A stretch of DNA of 8,830 nt from Treponema sp. (GTDB lineage Bacteria > Spirochaetota > Spirochaetia > Treponematales > Treponemataceae), in assembly GCA_024691105.1 (NCBI GenBank), contig JAILNY010000079.1, positions 1-8,830 of the forward strand, in the 5' to 3' direction. The position numbers were made by a program, and so were the translations under genes. Of the stretch, positions 1 to 6,769 are shown piece after piece (the first letter of the stretch is position 1; each line of letters starts with the position of its first letter). The notes beneath the pieces are model-generated. The model had not been told where the DNA came from, searched no databases, and worked only from the letters and a program-made list of their open reading frames with translations.

Positions 1-978
1 TTCGTAAGCAACACATGCTTCAATCTGATCCATTGCATCGTAGATATCAAGGTGAGTCAAAACAAGACCATCAAGTGAGTTAACGCGACAAGCATAGCGC
101 AAAGCTACAAGGTCGAGGTAACCGCAGCGGCGTGCACGACCTGTTGTAACACCATATTCACGGCCTGTATCACGTACGTACTGACAAAGTTCACCTTCAC
201 TTTCGTTATTAAACTCAGAAGGCATTGGTCCGTTACCAACACGTGTTTCGTAAGCCTTAAATACACCGACAATCTGATCAAGATCATGTGGACCAATTCC
301 ACAACCAGAAGAAGCACCAGCTGCACAAGAAGCTCCGGAACTTACATAAGGATATGTACCGCTGTCGATGTCGAGCATTGCACCCTGAGCACCTTCAAAC
401 AAAATATTCTCGCCTTTAACCTTATGCATTTCTGCAGCCATGTTAACACGCATGCTCAAAAGACGTTCACGGTATTTATCAAGATATTCTTTATCTTCAC
501 CGTCAAACTCTGCCATTTTTTCCGGCCAGTCAAGGTCAGCAAGACGAACACCATCACGGTGAGCTTTTTCAGCATAAGCAATTCCCATTCCACGGCCAGT
601 AGTACCGATAGGGCGCTTGCGTGCTGCATCACGATCTTTATCCATCTGACGGTAGCGGGGTAAAATCAACTGCGCTCTGTCTGAAATGAAAACTCTTCCT
701 TCCCAGTTAATTCCATTATCTTTAAGCATCTGAAGTTCATTAAAGAAAGCTTCTGCATCAATAACCATTCCAGAACCAAGGAATACTTTTTTATCAGAAT
801 ACAGAATACCAGACGGAACCTGATGAAGTGCATACTGTTTTCCGTCAACTACAATTGTGTGACCAGCGTTCGGTCCACCAGCGTAACGAACTACGTATTT
901 TGCATCTTCGGCAAGATAATCTACAATTTTGCCTTTACCTTCATCTCCCCACTGGGCGCCAATTACTACTACATTCAT
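1..978 (-). CDS. purA: Adenylosuccinate synthetase, N-terminal 326 residues (gene runs off the left edge)
   Basis: This enzyme joins IMP and aspartate using GTP to give adenylosuccinate, the first committed step from IMP to AMP, in the cytoplasm. The protein begins MNVVVIGAQWGDEGKGK, the family's GTP-binding signature, with the presumed catalytic base Asp12. NAGHT follows with His40, then IGTTGRG at 124-130, FEGAQG at 194-199, DIDSGTYPYV at 203-212 and TTGRARRCGYLD at 278-289. Family members are about 420-430 residues, so roughly the last 100 are outside the window. The start is supported by a GGAGG Shine-Dalgarno at 987-991, 8 nt upstream, and by the family N-terminus. Two stretches deviate from the usual consensus: the active-site motif reads G-M-G-I-A-Y where G-I-G-P-x-Y is typical, and the segment after YPYV reads SSGASC where TSSNTT is usual. 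The gene lies 97 nt downstream of the cyclase gene but has its own promoter. Identification is secure. Confidence 0.96.
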   Translation of the reverse strand, partial: MNVVVIGAQWGDEGKGKIVDYLAEDAKYVVRYAGGPNAGHTIVVDGKQYALHQVPSGILYSDKKVFLGSGMVIDAEAFFNELQMLKDNGINWEGRVFISDRAQLILPRYRQMDKDRDAARKRPIGTTGRGMGIAYAEKAHRDGVRLADLDWPEKMAEFDGEDKEYLDKYRERLLSMRVNMAAEMHKVKGENILFEGAQGAMLDIDSGTYPYVSSGASCAAGASSGCGIGPHDLDQIVGVFKAYETRVGNGPMPSEFNNESEGELCQYVRDTGREYGVTTGRARRCGYLDLVALRYACRVNSLDGLVLTHLDIYDAMDQIEACVAYE

Positions 979-1015
979 TTAAATTACCTCCGCGACAGAT
1001 AATCGCTCGAGGGAT

Positions 1016-1045
1016 ATTATATAGCAAAGGCAAGTGTAATTTCAA
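1016..1045 (-). promoter_or_regulatory. Sigma-70-like promoter of purA
   Basis: On the minus strand there is a TTGAAA -35 box (1040-1045), an 18-bp spacer and a perfect TATAAT -10 box (1016-1021). Transcription would start near 1009, giving a leader of about 30 nt that contains the GGAGG ribosome binding site at 987-991. It lies in the 97-nt gap between the cyclase stop codon and the purA start, so purA can be expressed independently of the cyclase. No hairpin terminator for the cyclase transcript is visible in this gap, so read-through is also possible. Confidence 0.7.
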
Positions 1046-1075
1046 TCAGATTAAAGTATTTTACAGATACGAAAA

Positions 1076-2713
1076 TTAATTTGAATCTTCGGGTGCTGTC
1101 GTTTCTATAATTTTTCTAAGCTCAGCAATATTTTCAGGCTTTCCTTTTCCGATTAAATTTATAACAGCATACATTTTGATTTCTTCGTTCTGACCTTTTA
1201 AAAAATATCCCGGAAGTTCTTCTGCAATAATTTTATCTTTTACAAGCTTGTATGTATTTTCTGTTATAATAATGTCTGTTCCAAACGACTTATTCAAAAA
1301 CTCAGTCTTATTTGCAAGCTTGATTGCATCTCCAATTACCGTATATTCCCTATTGCTTTCAGGACCTATAAAACCTGCAACAACCGATCCCGTGTTAATA
1401 CCGCATCCAATCTTTACAGACGGCAGACCTTTTTCACTTCTTTCCTTATTAAAATTATACAAAGCAACACGCATCATAAGAGAAGCAACAACAGCATTCA
1501 TCGCATCCTGTGCCGTACTTCCACTTGAAGCCTTTGCGCCCCAAACCGCCATAACCGTGTCACCCATACATTTGTCGACATAACCATTTGTCTTTGTAAC
1601 ACACTCAGTCATCTTAGTCATATAACGATTCAAAAAATTTACAACTTCTTCTGCTGACATTTTTTCTGCCATCTGACCAAAGGCGCGAATATCGCAGAAC
1701 AAAATTGTCGCATTACGATTTTTCCCGGGCGCATCCTGAACTCGCGTATCCTCAGCACGCGGGCTTTGCATTATTCCGCGACCACTTCCTTTTACGCCAT
1801 CCGGCGCCGCTTGTTCCTCAACGTGAGTTGAATTTACCAAGGCACCGCTGAAAATTCTTATTACAAAAATCGAAACGAATAACGCTGCAAGTGCAAACAG
1901 CGCAACGTGATATATCATCCGCTCATTTTTGCCGTAAACTTTTTTTCCAGAGACCGTCGAAATAACATACAAATTATTTTCAATTTTTCGAACACAAACA
2001 ATCGTCTTTCCTTCTTCGGTAATAAGAAAATTCTGAACATAATTTGTTTCGCCACTTTCTCTTATAGAATTTATCAGACTTAGTGCAAGCGGAAATCTTT
2101 TTGCGCCATTTTCATAATCAGGATCAATTAAAATATTTGCTTCTTCGTCTACAAGAATCGATTTGTTTTCTGCACTATCCAGCAGGTCAAGAATATTATC
2201 TGCACCAAAACCAATTGCCGCAGTCTTTAAATCATCCTTTGGCCCGTAATCAAAAATAAAAATCAAACCAGAAAAACCAAGAGTTCTTGAAGAATCATAA
2301 ACCTTAATCCGCGATTCTTTTTTTTCTTCTACAAATTCCTGAATAAAATCATACGTTACAAATTCTGTATCATAATATCCGTTGTATTTTAAACCTGTGT
2401 CCGGGCTAAAAATAAAGAACACATTTTTGTTTGTATTAAAAAAATTTCTGATTAATTTTTCGTTTTCATATTTATTTTTCATATTTGAAACCAGTTCAAA
2501 TAAAATTGTCGCGTTGCTTTTTAAATTAGAAAAGTTTAGTTGAATTGAATTTGCAGTACGCTCATTTACTTCAATATTGTTTTCTTCTGCAGTTTCTTTT
2601 GCATCTCTTCGCATTAAAGCTGAAACAAAAAATAATACACTTCCCAAAACAAGAATTATAAGAATTGAAAAAAATAAAATTGATTTTCCTGCGCCAGACT
2701 TGTTTTTTGTCAC
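1076..2713 (-). CDS. Membrane-bound class III nucleotide cyclase with Cache-like sensor; altered active site
   Basis: This 545-residue protein is predicted to make cAMP (or cGMP) from a nucleoside triphosphate in response to an extracytoplasmic signal. It has a transmembrane helix at about 11-33, an extracytoplasmic sensor region at about 35-266 (SILVDEEANILIDPD at 185-199 resembles Cache domains), a second helix at about 267-288, a low-complexity linker at 289-333 and a class III cyclase domain at about 335-495. In the cyclase domain the two metal-binding aspartates are present (D341 in ILFCDIRAF, D385 in KCMGDTV), as are the substrate-contacting K381 and T458. The motif GDxVNLAxR reads GDAIKLANK, so the expected catalytic Asn and Arg are K465 and K469. 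Activity is therefore uncertain. The start is GTG, chosen because GAGGGG lies 9 nt upstream (2723-2728) and because the next Met (residue 34) would remove the first helix. It is transcribed divergently from hydG and followed by purA. Confidence 0.88.
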   Translation of the reverse strand: MTKNKSGAGKSILFFSILIILVLGSVLFFVSALMRRDAKETAEENNIEVNERTANSIQLNFSNLKSNATILFELVSNMKNKYENEKLIRNFFNTNKNVFFIFSPDTGLKYNGYYDTEFVTYDFIQEFVEEKKESRIKVYDSSRTLGFSGLIFIFDYGPKDDLKTAAIGFGADNILDLLDSAENKSILVDEEANILIDPDYENGAKRFPLALSLINSIRESGETNYVQNFLITEEGKTIVCVRKIENNLYVISTVSGKKVYGKNERMIYHVALFALAALFVSIFVIRIFSGALVNSTHVEEQAAPDGVKGSGRGIMQSPRAEDTRVQDAPGKNRNATILFCDIRAFGQMAEKMSAEEVVNFLNRYMTKMTECVTKTNGYVDKCMGDTVMAVWGAKASSGSTAQDAMNAVVASLMMRVALYNFNKERSEKGLPSVKIGCGINTGSVVAGFIGPESNREYTVIGDAIKLANKTEFLNKSFGTDIIITENTYKLVKDKIIAEELPGYFLKGQNEEIKMYAVINLIGKGKPENIAELRKIIETTAPEDSN

Positions 2714-2739
2714 GTTAATTTTCCCCTCAAAATAATTTT

Positions 2740-2768
2740 ATCATAGCTTAGCGCTAAAAGAAAAGATA
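2740..2768 (-). promoter_or_regulatory. Possible weak promoter of the cyclase gene
   Basis: On the minus strand a TATGAT box (2740-2745) is preceded, at a 17-bp spacing, by a poor -35 match TATCTT (2763-2768). Transcription would start near 2733, about 20 nt before the GTG start and just upstream of the GAGGGG ribosome binding site. An overlapping TAAAAT is an alternative -10. The -35 is weak, so the promoter could depend on an activator. Low confidence. Confidence 0.3.
2748..2757. promoter_or_regulatory. 10-bp perfect palindrome, candidate operator
   Basis: The sequence TTAGCGCTAA is its own reverse complement. It lies in the divergent region between the cyclase gene and hydG, inside the spacer of the possible cyclase promoter and about 70 bp upstream of the hydG -35 box. 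The position fits an operator for a dimeric repressor acting on the cyclase promoter, but a 10-bp palindrome can arise by chance and no second copy was seen in the window. Confidence 0.3.
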
Positions 2769-2848
2769 TCCGCGCAATTCGCGGCCTGCTGACGCTGGTT
2801 TAGTTCTGTTGGTTTTACCGCGCGCCTTGCATTCCATACCGCACATCA
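2769..2848. other. GC-rich hairpin-bearing intergenic stretch upstream of hydG
   Basis: This part of the hydG upstream region is visibly richer in G and C than the flanking intergenic DNA. It contains a perfect 5-bp hairpin, CCGCG/CGCGG around a CAATT loop (2770-2784), directly followed by GGCCTG (2783-2788), a 4-nt gap and CGCTGG (2793-2798). The same two hexamers, 7 nt apart, occur in the GC-rich stretch before hydE. The right part overlaps the hydG promoter. It has no convincing coding potential. It might be a member of an interspersed intergenic repeat family, but two loosely similar copies do not prove this. Confidence 0.4.
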
Positions 2849-2855
2849 TTAAAAT
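2827..2855 (+). promoter_or_regulatory. Sigma-70-like promoter of the hydGFE cluster
   Basis: There is a TTGCAT -35 box (2827-2832), an ideal 17-bp spacer and a TAAAAT -10 box (2850-2855). The hydG ATG begins only 10 nt after the -10 box, so transcription would start at about 2861-2865. The mRNA would then have essentially no 5' leader, which agrees with the absence of a Shine-Dalgarno before hydG. A longer leader from an upstream promoter cannot be excluded. Confidence 0.6.
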
Positions 2856-2864
2856 AAAACCGTT

Positions 2865-4313
2865 ATGTCAAACTACGACCCTAAATCACTTTCTGCAGAT
2901 CAATTCATCAACCATCAGGAAATTCTTGATACACTTATCTATGCTGACAACCACAAAGATGACATTGCCTTAATCGATTCAATTTTACAAAAGGCTCGCC
3001 CTCAAAAATCAAACAACAAAATCACCTGCGCAGGACTGACTCACCGCGAAGCAAGCGTTCTTTTAGCATGCACAATTCCCGAAAAAATCGAACAGATTTA
3101 TTCGATTGCAGAAGAAATTAAACAGGCCTTTTACGGAAACCGCATCGTTCTTTTTGCTCCGCTCTATCTTTCAAACTACTGCATAAACAGCTGTCTTTAC
3201 TGTCCGTATCATATCAAAAATAAAACTATCCCGCGCAAAAAACTTTCGCAAGCAGAGATTCAAGCAGAAGTTATTGCGCTCCAGGACATGGGACACAAAC
3301 GCCTTGCACTTGAAGCAGGCGAAGATCCTGTCAACAATCCGATTGAATATATTCTTGAAAGCATAAATACGATTTATGGCATTCATCATAAAAATGGAGC
3401 TATCCGCAGAGTGAATGTAAACATTGCCGCAACTTCAGTTGAAAATTATAAAAAGCTCCATGATGCCGGAATCGGAACTTACATTCTTTTTCAGGAAACC
3501 TACAACAAGGAACGCTACGAGTATCTTCATCCGGCGGGACCAAAGCATGATTACGCTTATCACACCGAGGCAATGGACCGCGCTATGCAGGGTGGAATTG
3601 ATGACGTAGGACTTGGAGTCCTTTTTGGACTTGAAAGTTATCGCTACGAGTTTGCAGGTCTTTTGATGCATGCCGAACATCTAGAAGCAGTTCACGGTGT
3701 CGGTCCTCACACAATCAGCGTTCCTCGAGTAAAGCGTGCCGAAGACATTGATCCGGATTCCTTTGACAATTCAATTCCTGATGACGTATTTAAAAAAATC
3801 ATCGCCTGTATCCGTCTTGCAGTTCCATACACTGGAATGATTATTTCAACCCGCGAAAGTGAAGCTGTCCGCGAAGCTGCATTACAAATCGGAATTAGTC
3901 AGATTTCCGGCGGATCTCGCACAAGCGTCGGCGGTTATACAAAAGAAGAACGTCCGCACGACACAGAACAGTTTAACGTAAGCGACCAGCGCACACTTGA
4001 TCAGGTAGTACAATGGCTTATAGAAAAAAAACACATCCCGTCATTCTGCACTGCCTGCTATCGCGAAGGAAGAACCGGCGACCGCTTTATGAGCCTTTGC
4101 AAATCAGGACAGATTCAAAACTGCTGTCACCCGAATGCACTTATGACCCTTGCAGAATATTTAACCGATTACGCAACTGATAAAACCCGAGATCTTGGTT
4201 TTAAAATGATTCAAAATGAATTAAATAAAATTCCAAAAGATAATGTGCGAAAAATCGCAGAAGAAAATATCAAAGCAATAAAAAATTCAAACCGCCGTGA
4301 TTTTAGATTTTGA
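2865..4313 (+). CDS. hydG: [FeFe]-hydrogenase maturase HydG (radical SAM tyrosine lyase)
   Basis: HydG cleaves tyrosine to p-cresol and dehydroglycine, which is broken down to CO and cyanide. These are delivered on iron as an Fe(CO)2(CN)-cysteine synthon for the H-cluster. The 482-residue protein is full length. It has the radical SAM motif CX3CX2C at C106, C110 and C113 (NYCINSCLYC), the ThiH/HydG-type segment QETYNKERYEYLHPAGPKHDY at 210-230, and the HydG-specific C-terminal motif CX2CX22C at C395, C398 and C421. This second cluster binds the auxiliary [4Fe-4S] with the labile 'dangler' iron, and it separates HydG from ThiH. The ATG at 2865 gives a normal N-terminus. No Shine-Dalgarno is visible in front of it (upstream bases are AAAATAAAACCGTT), and the promoter lies so close that the transcript may be leaderless. 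The gene ends in tandem stops TGA TAA. hydF follows after 56 nt. Confidence 0.96.
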   Translation: MSNYDPKSLSADQFINHQEILDTLIYADNHKDDIALIDSILQKARPQKSNNKITCAGLTHREASVLLACTIPEKIEQIYSIAEEIKQAFYGNRIVLFAPLYLSNYCINSCLYCPYHIKNKTIPRKKLSQAEIQAEVIALQDMGHKRLALEAGEDPVNNPIEYILESINTIYGIHHKNGAIRRVNVNIAATSVENYKKLHDAGIGTYILFQETYNKERYEYLHPAGPKHDYAYHTEAMDRAMQGGIDDVGLGVLFGLESYRYEFAGLLMHAEHLEAVHGVGPHTISVPRVKRAEDIDPDSFDNSIPDDVFKKIIACIRLAVPYTGMIISTRESEAVREAALQIGISQISGGSRTSVGGYTKEERPHDTEQFNVSDQRTLDQVVQWLIEKKHIPSFCTACYREGRTGDRFMSLCKSGQIQNCCHPNALMTLAEYLTDYATDKTRDLGFKMIQNELNKIPKDNVRKIAEENIKAIKNSNRRDFRF

Positions 4314-4369
4314 TAACAACAAAAACGCCGCGCAGTTTTTATACTGAATTTATTTAAAAGGAGATTTTC

Positions 4370-5584
4370 ATGTTACAGCGAACATTAATTACATTTTGCG
4401 GTAGAACAAATACCGGAAAATCTCTTTTAGTAAACAGAATCACTTCTCAAGACATGAGCATTGTTTCTGACATAAGCGGAACGACAACCGACCCCGTAAA
4501 AAAAACAATGGAACTTCTTCCGCTTGGGCCTGTAACAATAATCGACACACCAGGAATTGACGACACTTCTAAACTTGCAAAAGATAGGATTCAAAAAACA
4601 TTTGATGCACTTGGCAAAACAGACATCGCAATTCTTGTTGCAGATGCAGCCAGTGGAATTTGTGAATACGAAGAAACACTCATAAAATTATTCAAAGAAA
4701 AAAATATTCCGTATATTACAGTTTTTAATAAATGCGATTTAATCCAGGATTCAAAAAATAACTCTTGTGCGACAGACATTACTTTTACGCCAGCTGATAC
4801 GACAACACAATCGTCTTCTATTTTTGTCAGCGCGCTTACAGGAACAAACTGCAACCTGCTCAAAGAAAAAATCAGCCTCTTAACCGAATACACAGCTAAA
4901 ACCAGAAACCGCGCACTTGTATCAGATCTTGTAAAACCCGGCTCACAAGTCATCCTTGTAATGCCCATAGACGAAGGTGCTCCAAAAGACAGAATCATTT
5001 TACCGCAACAGCAGGTTATCCGCGATCTGTTAAACATAAATGCAATCCCGGTTTGCTGCACACCCGATTCACTTAAACAAACTCTTACATCCCTTAAAAA
5101 TAAACCTGCTCTTGTCATCACCGATTCACAGGCTTTTAAACAGGTCAATTCAATCCTGCCGCAAGAAATTCCTTTAACAAGTTTTTCCATTTTAATGTCG
5201 CGCTTTAAAGGAACTTTATCAACATCGCTTGAAGGAATCAAAGCTCTTACCACTCTCAAAGACGGCGACAAGATTTTAATAAGTGAAGGCTGCACGCATC
5301 ACAGACAATGCAAAGATATCGGAACCGTTAAACTTCCGTCATGGATAAATTCATTCTGCAACAAAAAATTTGACTACGATTTTTCCAGCGGAAATAGTTT
5401 TACAAATGACATCGCTCAATACAAACTTGTCATTCATTGCGGCGGCTGCATGCTGAACGAAAAAGAAATGCAATCGCGCATTGAACTTTGCAAAGCGTGC
5501 AGCGTCCCTGTCACAAATTACGGAATGATTATTGCGCATATAAATGGAATTTTAGAGCGCAGTCTTGCACCATTGACAATCTAA
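4370..5584 (+). CDS. hydF: [FeFe]-hydrogenase maturase HydF (GTPase and [4Fe-4S] scaffold)
   Basis: HydF receives the [2Fe] precursor assembled through HydG and HydE and transfers it to apo-hydrogenase; its GTPase activity tunes its interaction with the partner maturases. The 404 residues have the usual three-part layout. The N-terminal GTPase shows the P-loop GRTNTGKS (11-18), switch GTTTDPV (37-43), DTPG (59-62), NKCD (120-123) and SAL (154-156). A central dimerization region follows. The C-terminal cluster-binding domain has CTH (308-310) and HCGGC (356-360), fitting the family motif CxHx(44-53)HCxxC with 45 intervening residues. The start is well fixed by an AAGGAG ribosome binding site at 4358-4363, 6 nt before the ATG. 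This strong site contrasts with hydG and hydE, which lack one. A TATACT at 4340-4345 could be a weak internal -10 box, without a good -35. Length and motifs are complete, so it should be functional. Confidence 0.96.
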   Translation: MLQRTLITFCGRTNTGKSLLVNRITSQDMSIVSDISGTTTDPVKKTMELLPLGPVTIIDTPGIDDTSKLAKDRIQKTFDALGKTDIAILVADAASGICEYEETLIKLFKEKNIPYITVFNKCDLIQDSKNNSCATDITFTPADTTTQSSSIFVSALTGTNCNLLKEKISLLTEYTAKTRNRALVSDLVKPGSQVILVMPIDEGAPKDRIILPQQQVIRDLLNINAIPVCCTPDSLKQTLTSLKNKPALVITDSQAFKQVNSILPQEIPLTSFSILMSRFKGTLSTSLEGIKALTTLKDGDKILISEGCTHHRQCKDIGTVKLPSWINSFCNKKFDYDFSSGNSFTNDIAQYKLVIHCGGCMLNEKEMQSRIELCKACSVPVTNYGMIIAHINGILERSLAPLTI

Positions 5585-5607
5585 GTGTTCTTCACGCACA
5601 ATAGAAG

Positions 5608-5672
5608 TGTCGCCGGCATGTGTGGACAACGGCCGCTCCTGCGGTTCCGGCCTGTGCGATCCGCTGGCGCGA
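5608..5672. other. GC-rich hairpin-bearing stretch between hydF and hydE
   Basis: The 99-nt gap between the hydF stop and the preferred hydE start is strongly GC-rich, unlike the flanking genes. It can fold into a long-range stem CGCCGGC (5611-5617) with GCTGGCG (5663-5669), 7 bp with one G-U pair. Inside is a hairpin CCGC-TCCT-GCGG (5633-5644), extendable by two G-U pairs. It contains GGCCTG (5649-5654) and CGCTGG (5662-5667), the same module seen before hydG. As RNA in the operon transcript it could affect hydE translation or transcript stability; as DNA it could be a small interspersed repeat. Both are inference. Confidence 0.4.
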
Positions 5673-5683
5673 CGAATTTAAAA

Positions 5684-6739
5684 ATGAACGATCTTAATTT
5701 TCTTATCGACAAGCTTGAATCAACTCATTCTCTTTCCATAGACGAATACACATCCCTTATTAAAAACCGCACTCCAGAGACCACCGCCCGACTGCGTGTA
5801 AAAGCAGTCGAAGTAAGAAAAAAAATTTACAAAACCGATGTCTTTATCCGCGGCCTTATCGAGTTTTCAAACTATTGCCATAACGACTGCTTTTACTGCG
5901 GTCTCAGGCGCTCTAACCAGACTGTAAACCGTTACAGATTAACACACGAGCAGATTATCGACTGCGTCAAACAGGGCTACAGACTCGGCTTTAGAACCTT
6001 TGTCCTTCAAAGCGGCGAAGATAATTTTTTTACCGATGACATTTTGTGCAGAATAATTTCTGATATAAAAAAATTACATCCTGATTGCGCCGTTACATTA
6101 TCCTTAGGCGAGCGCAGTGAACAAAGCTACCACGCCCTGTTTGACGCAGGTGCCGACCGTTATCTTTTGCGCCATGAGACCGCAACCGATTCTCACTACA
6201 AAAAGCTCCACCCGCCATCAATGAGTTTTACCAACAGAATCAATTGCCTCTACACACTTAGAAAAATCGGTTACGCAGTCGGGGCGGGATTTATGGTCGG
6301 TTCTCCGTTCCAGACGCCAGAACATCTTGCTTCTGACTTAAAATTTATCCAAGAATTCCAGCCGGAGATGTGCGGCATAGGACCATTCATTCCACACAAC
6401 AAAACACCATTTGCAAAATACAGCGCAGGCACAGCAGAGCTTACATGCTTTTTACTTTCGGTAATCAGACTTATAAAACCGAACATCCTTCTTCCTGCGA
6501 CAACTTCACTTGGAACAATTCAGGCGGACGGCCGCGAACAAGGAATTTTAAGCGGCGCAAATGTTGTAATGCCAAATCTTTCTCCAGTCGAAGTAAGAAA
6601 AGACTACAGCCTTTATGACAACAAAATCTGTACCGGTTCTGAGAGCGCTCAATGTCTGTCCTGTCTTAAAGACCGAATAGAAAAAATCGGATACCAGGTT
6701 GTCGTTTCACGCGGCGACATGAAAAGAATAAATTTGTAA
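5684..6739 (+). CDS. hydE: [FeFe]-hydrogenase maturase HydE (radical SAM)
   Basis: HydE is a radical SAM enzyme that acts on the HydG-derived iron-cysteine synthon on the way to the [2Fe] subcluster carried by HydF. From the ATG at 5684 the protein has 351 residues, the usual HydE length. It shows CX3CX2C at C65, C69 and C72 (NYCHNDCFYCGLR), followed by the HydE-like RRSNQTVNRYRL, and a C-terminal CX7CX2C at C316, C324 and C327. That second cluster site is present in some HydE proteins and is not essential in those studied. The frame stays open upstream to a GTG at 5585, directly after the hydF stop, but the 33 extra residues (Arg- and Gly-rich, encoded by the GC-rich stretch) look unlike HydE. 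The ATG at 5684 is therefore preferred. Neither start has a recognizable Shine-Dalgarno. Product identity is secure; the start is less so. Confidence 0.94.
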   Translation: MNDLNFLIDKLESTHSLSIDEYTSLIKNRTPETTARLRVKAVEVRKKIYKTDVFIRGLIEFSNYCHNDCFYCGLRRSNQTVNRYRLTHEQIIDCVKQGYRLGFRTFVLQSGEDNFFTDDILCRIISDIKKLHPDCAVTLSLGERSEQSYHALFDAGADRYLLRHETATDSHYKKLHPPSMSFTNRINCLYTLRKIGYAVGAGFMVGSPFQTPEHLASDLKFIQEFQPEMCGIGPFIPHNKTPFAKYSAGTAELTCFLLSVIRLIKPNILLPATTSLGTIQADGREQGILSGANVVMPNLSPVEVRKDYSLYDNKICTGSESAQCLSCLKDRIEKIGYQVVVSRGDMKRINL

Positions 6740-6763
6740 AATTTTTTGCTACAGGTGTATAAT
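6734..6763 (+). promoter_or_regulatory. Sigma-70-like promoter of the response regulator-kinase pair
   Basis: A TTGTAA -35 box (6734-6739) overlaps the last sense codon and stop codon of hydE. After an 18-bp spacer comes a perfect TATAAT -10 box (6758-6763). Predicted transcription starts at about 6769-6771, at or next to the ATG at 6770, so this transcript would also be leaderless or nearly so. Read-through from hydE would instead give a message carrying AGGTG (6753-6757), a partial Shine-Dalgarno 12 nt before the ATG. Confidence 0.55.
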
Positions 6764-6769
6764 ATACCC

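Noticed and set aside
286..663. 125-residue open frame on the plus strand at 286-663, plus a shorter one at 828-1079
   Set aside because: The first lies wholly, the second largely, antisense to purA, whose signature motifs are certain; the translations are low-complexity and unlike any known protein.
2714..2864. Riboswitch or small RNA gene in the divergent region
   Set aside because: Only short hairpins and a palindrome are visible, and the hydG promoter sits next to the start codon, leaving no room for a leader riboswitch on that side.
4321..4340. Possible terminator between hydG and hydF: AAAAAC and GTTTTT arms
   Set aside because: The stem is 6 bp, almost all A-T, around an 8-nt loop; too weak for an intrinsic terminator, and it lies inside a functional gene cluster.
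4591..5295. 234-residue open frame on the minus strand inside hydF
   Set aside because: It is antisense to a gene with complete HydF motifs, shows no recognizable domain and has no convincing ribosome binding site; it is a shadow of hydF codon usage.
5585..5683. N-terminal extension of HydE from a GTG at 5585
   Set aside because: It would add 33 Arg- and Gly-rich residues encoded by an intergenic-looking GC-rich stretch, while the ATG at 5684 gives the normal HydE length and N-terminus.
6739..6769. Intrinsic terminator after hydE
   Set aside because: The T-run at 6742-6747 is not preceded by a GC-rich stem, so no terminator can be called.
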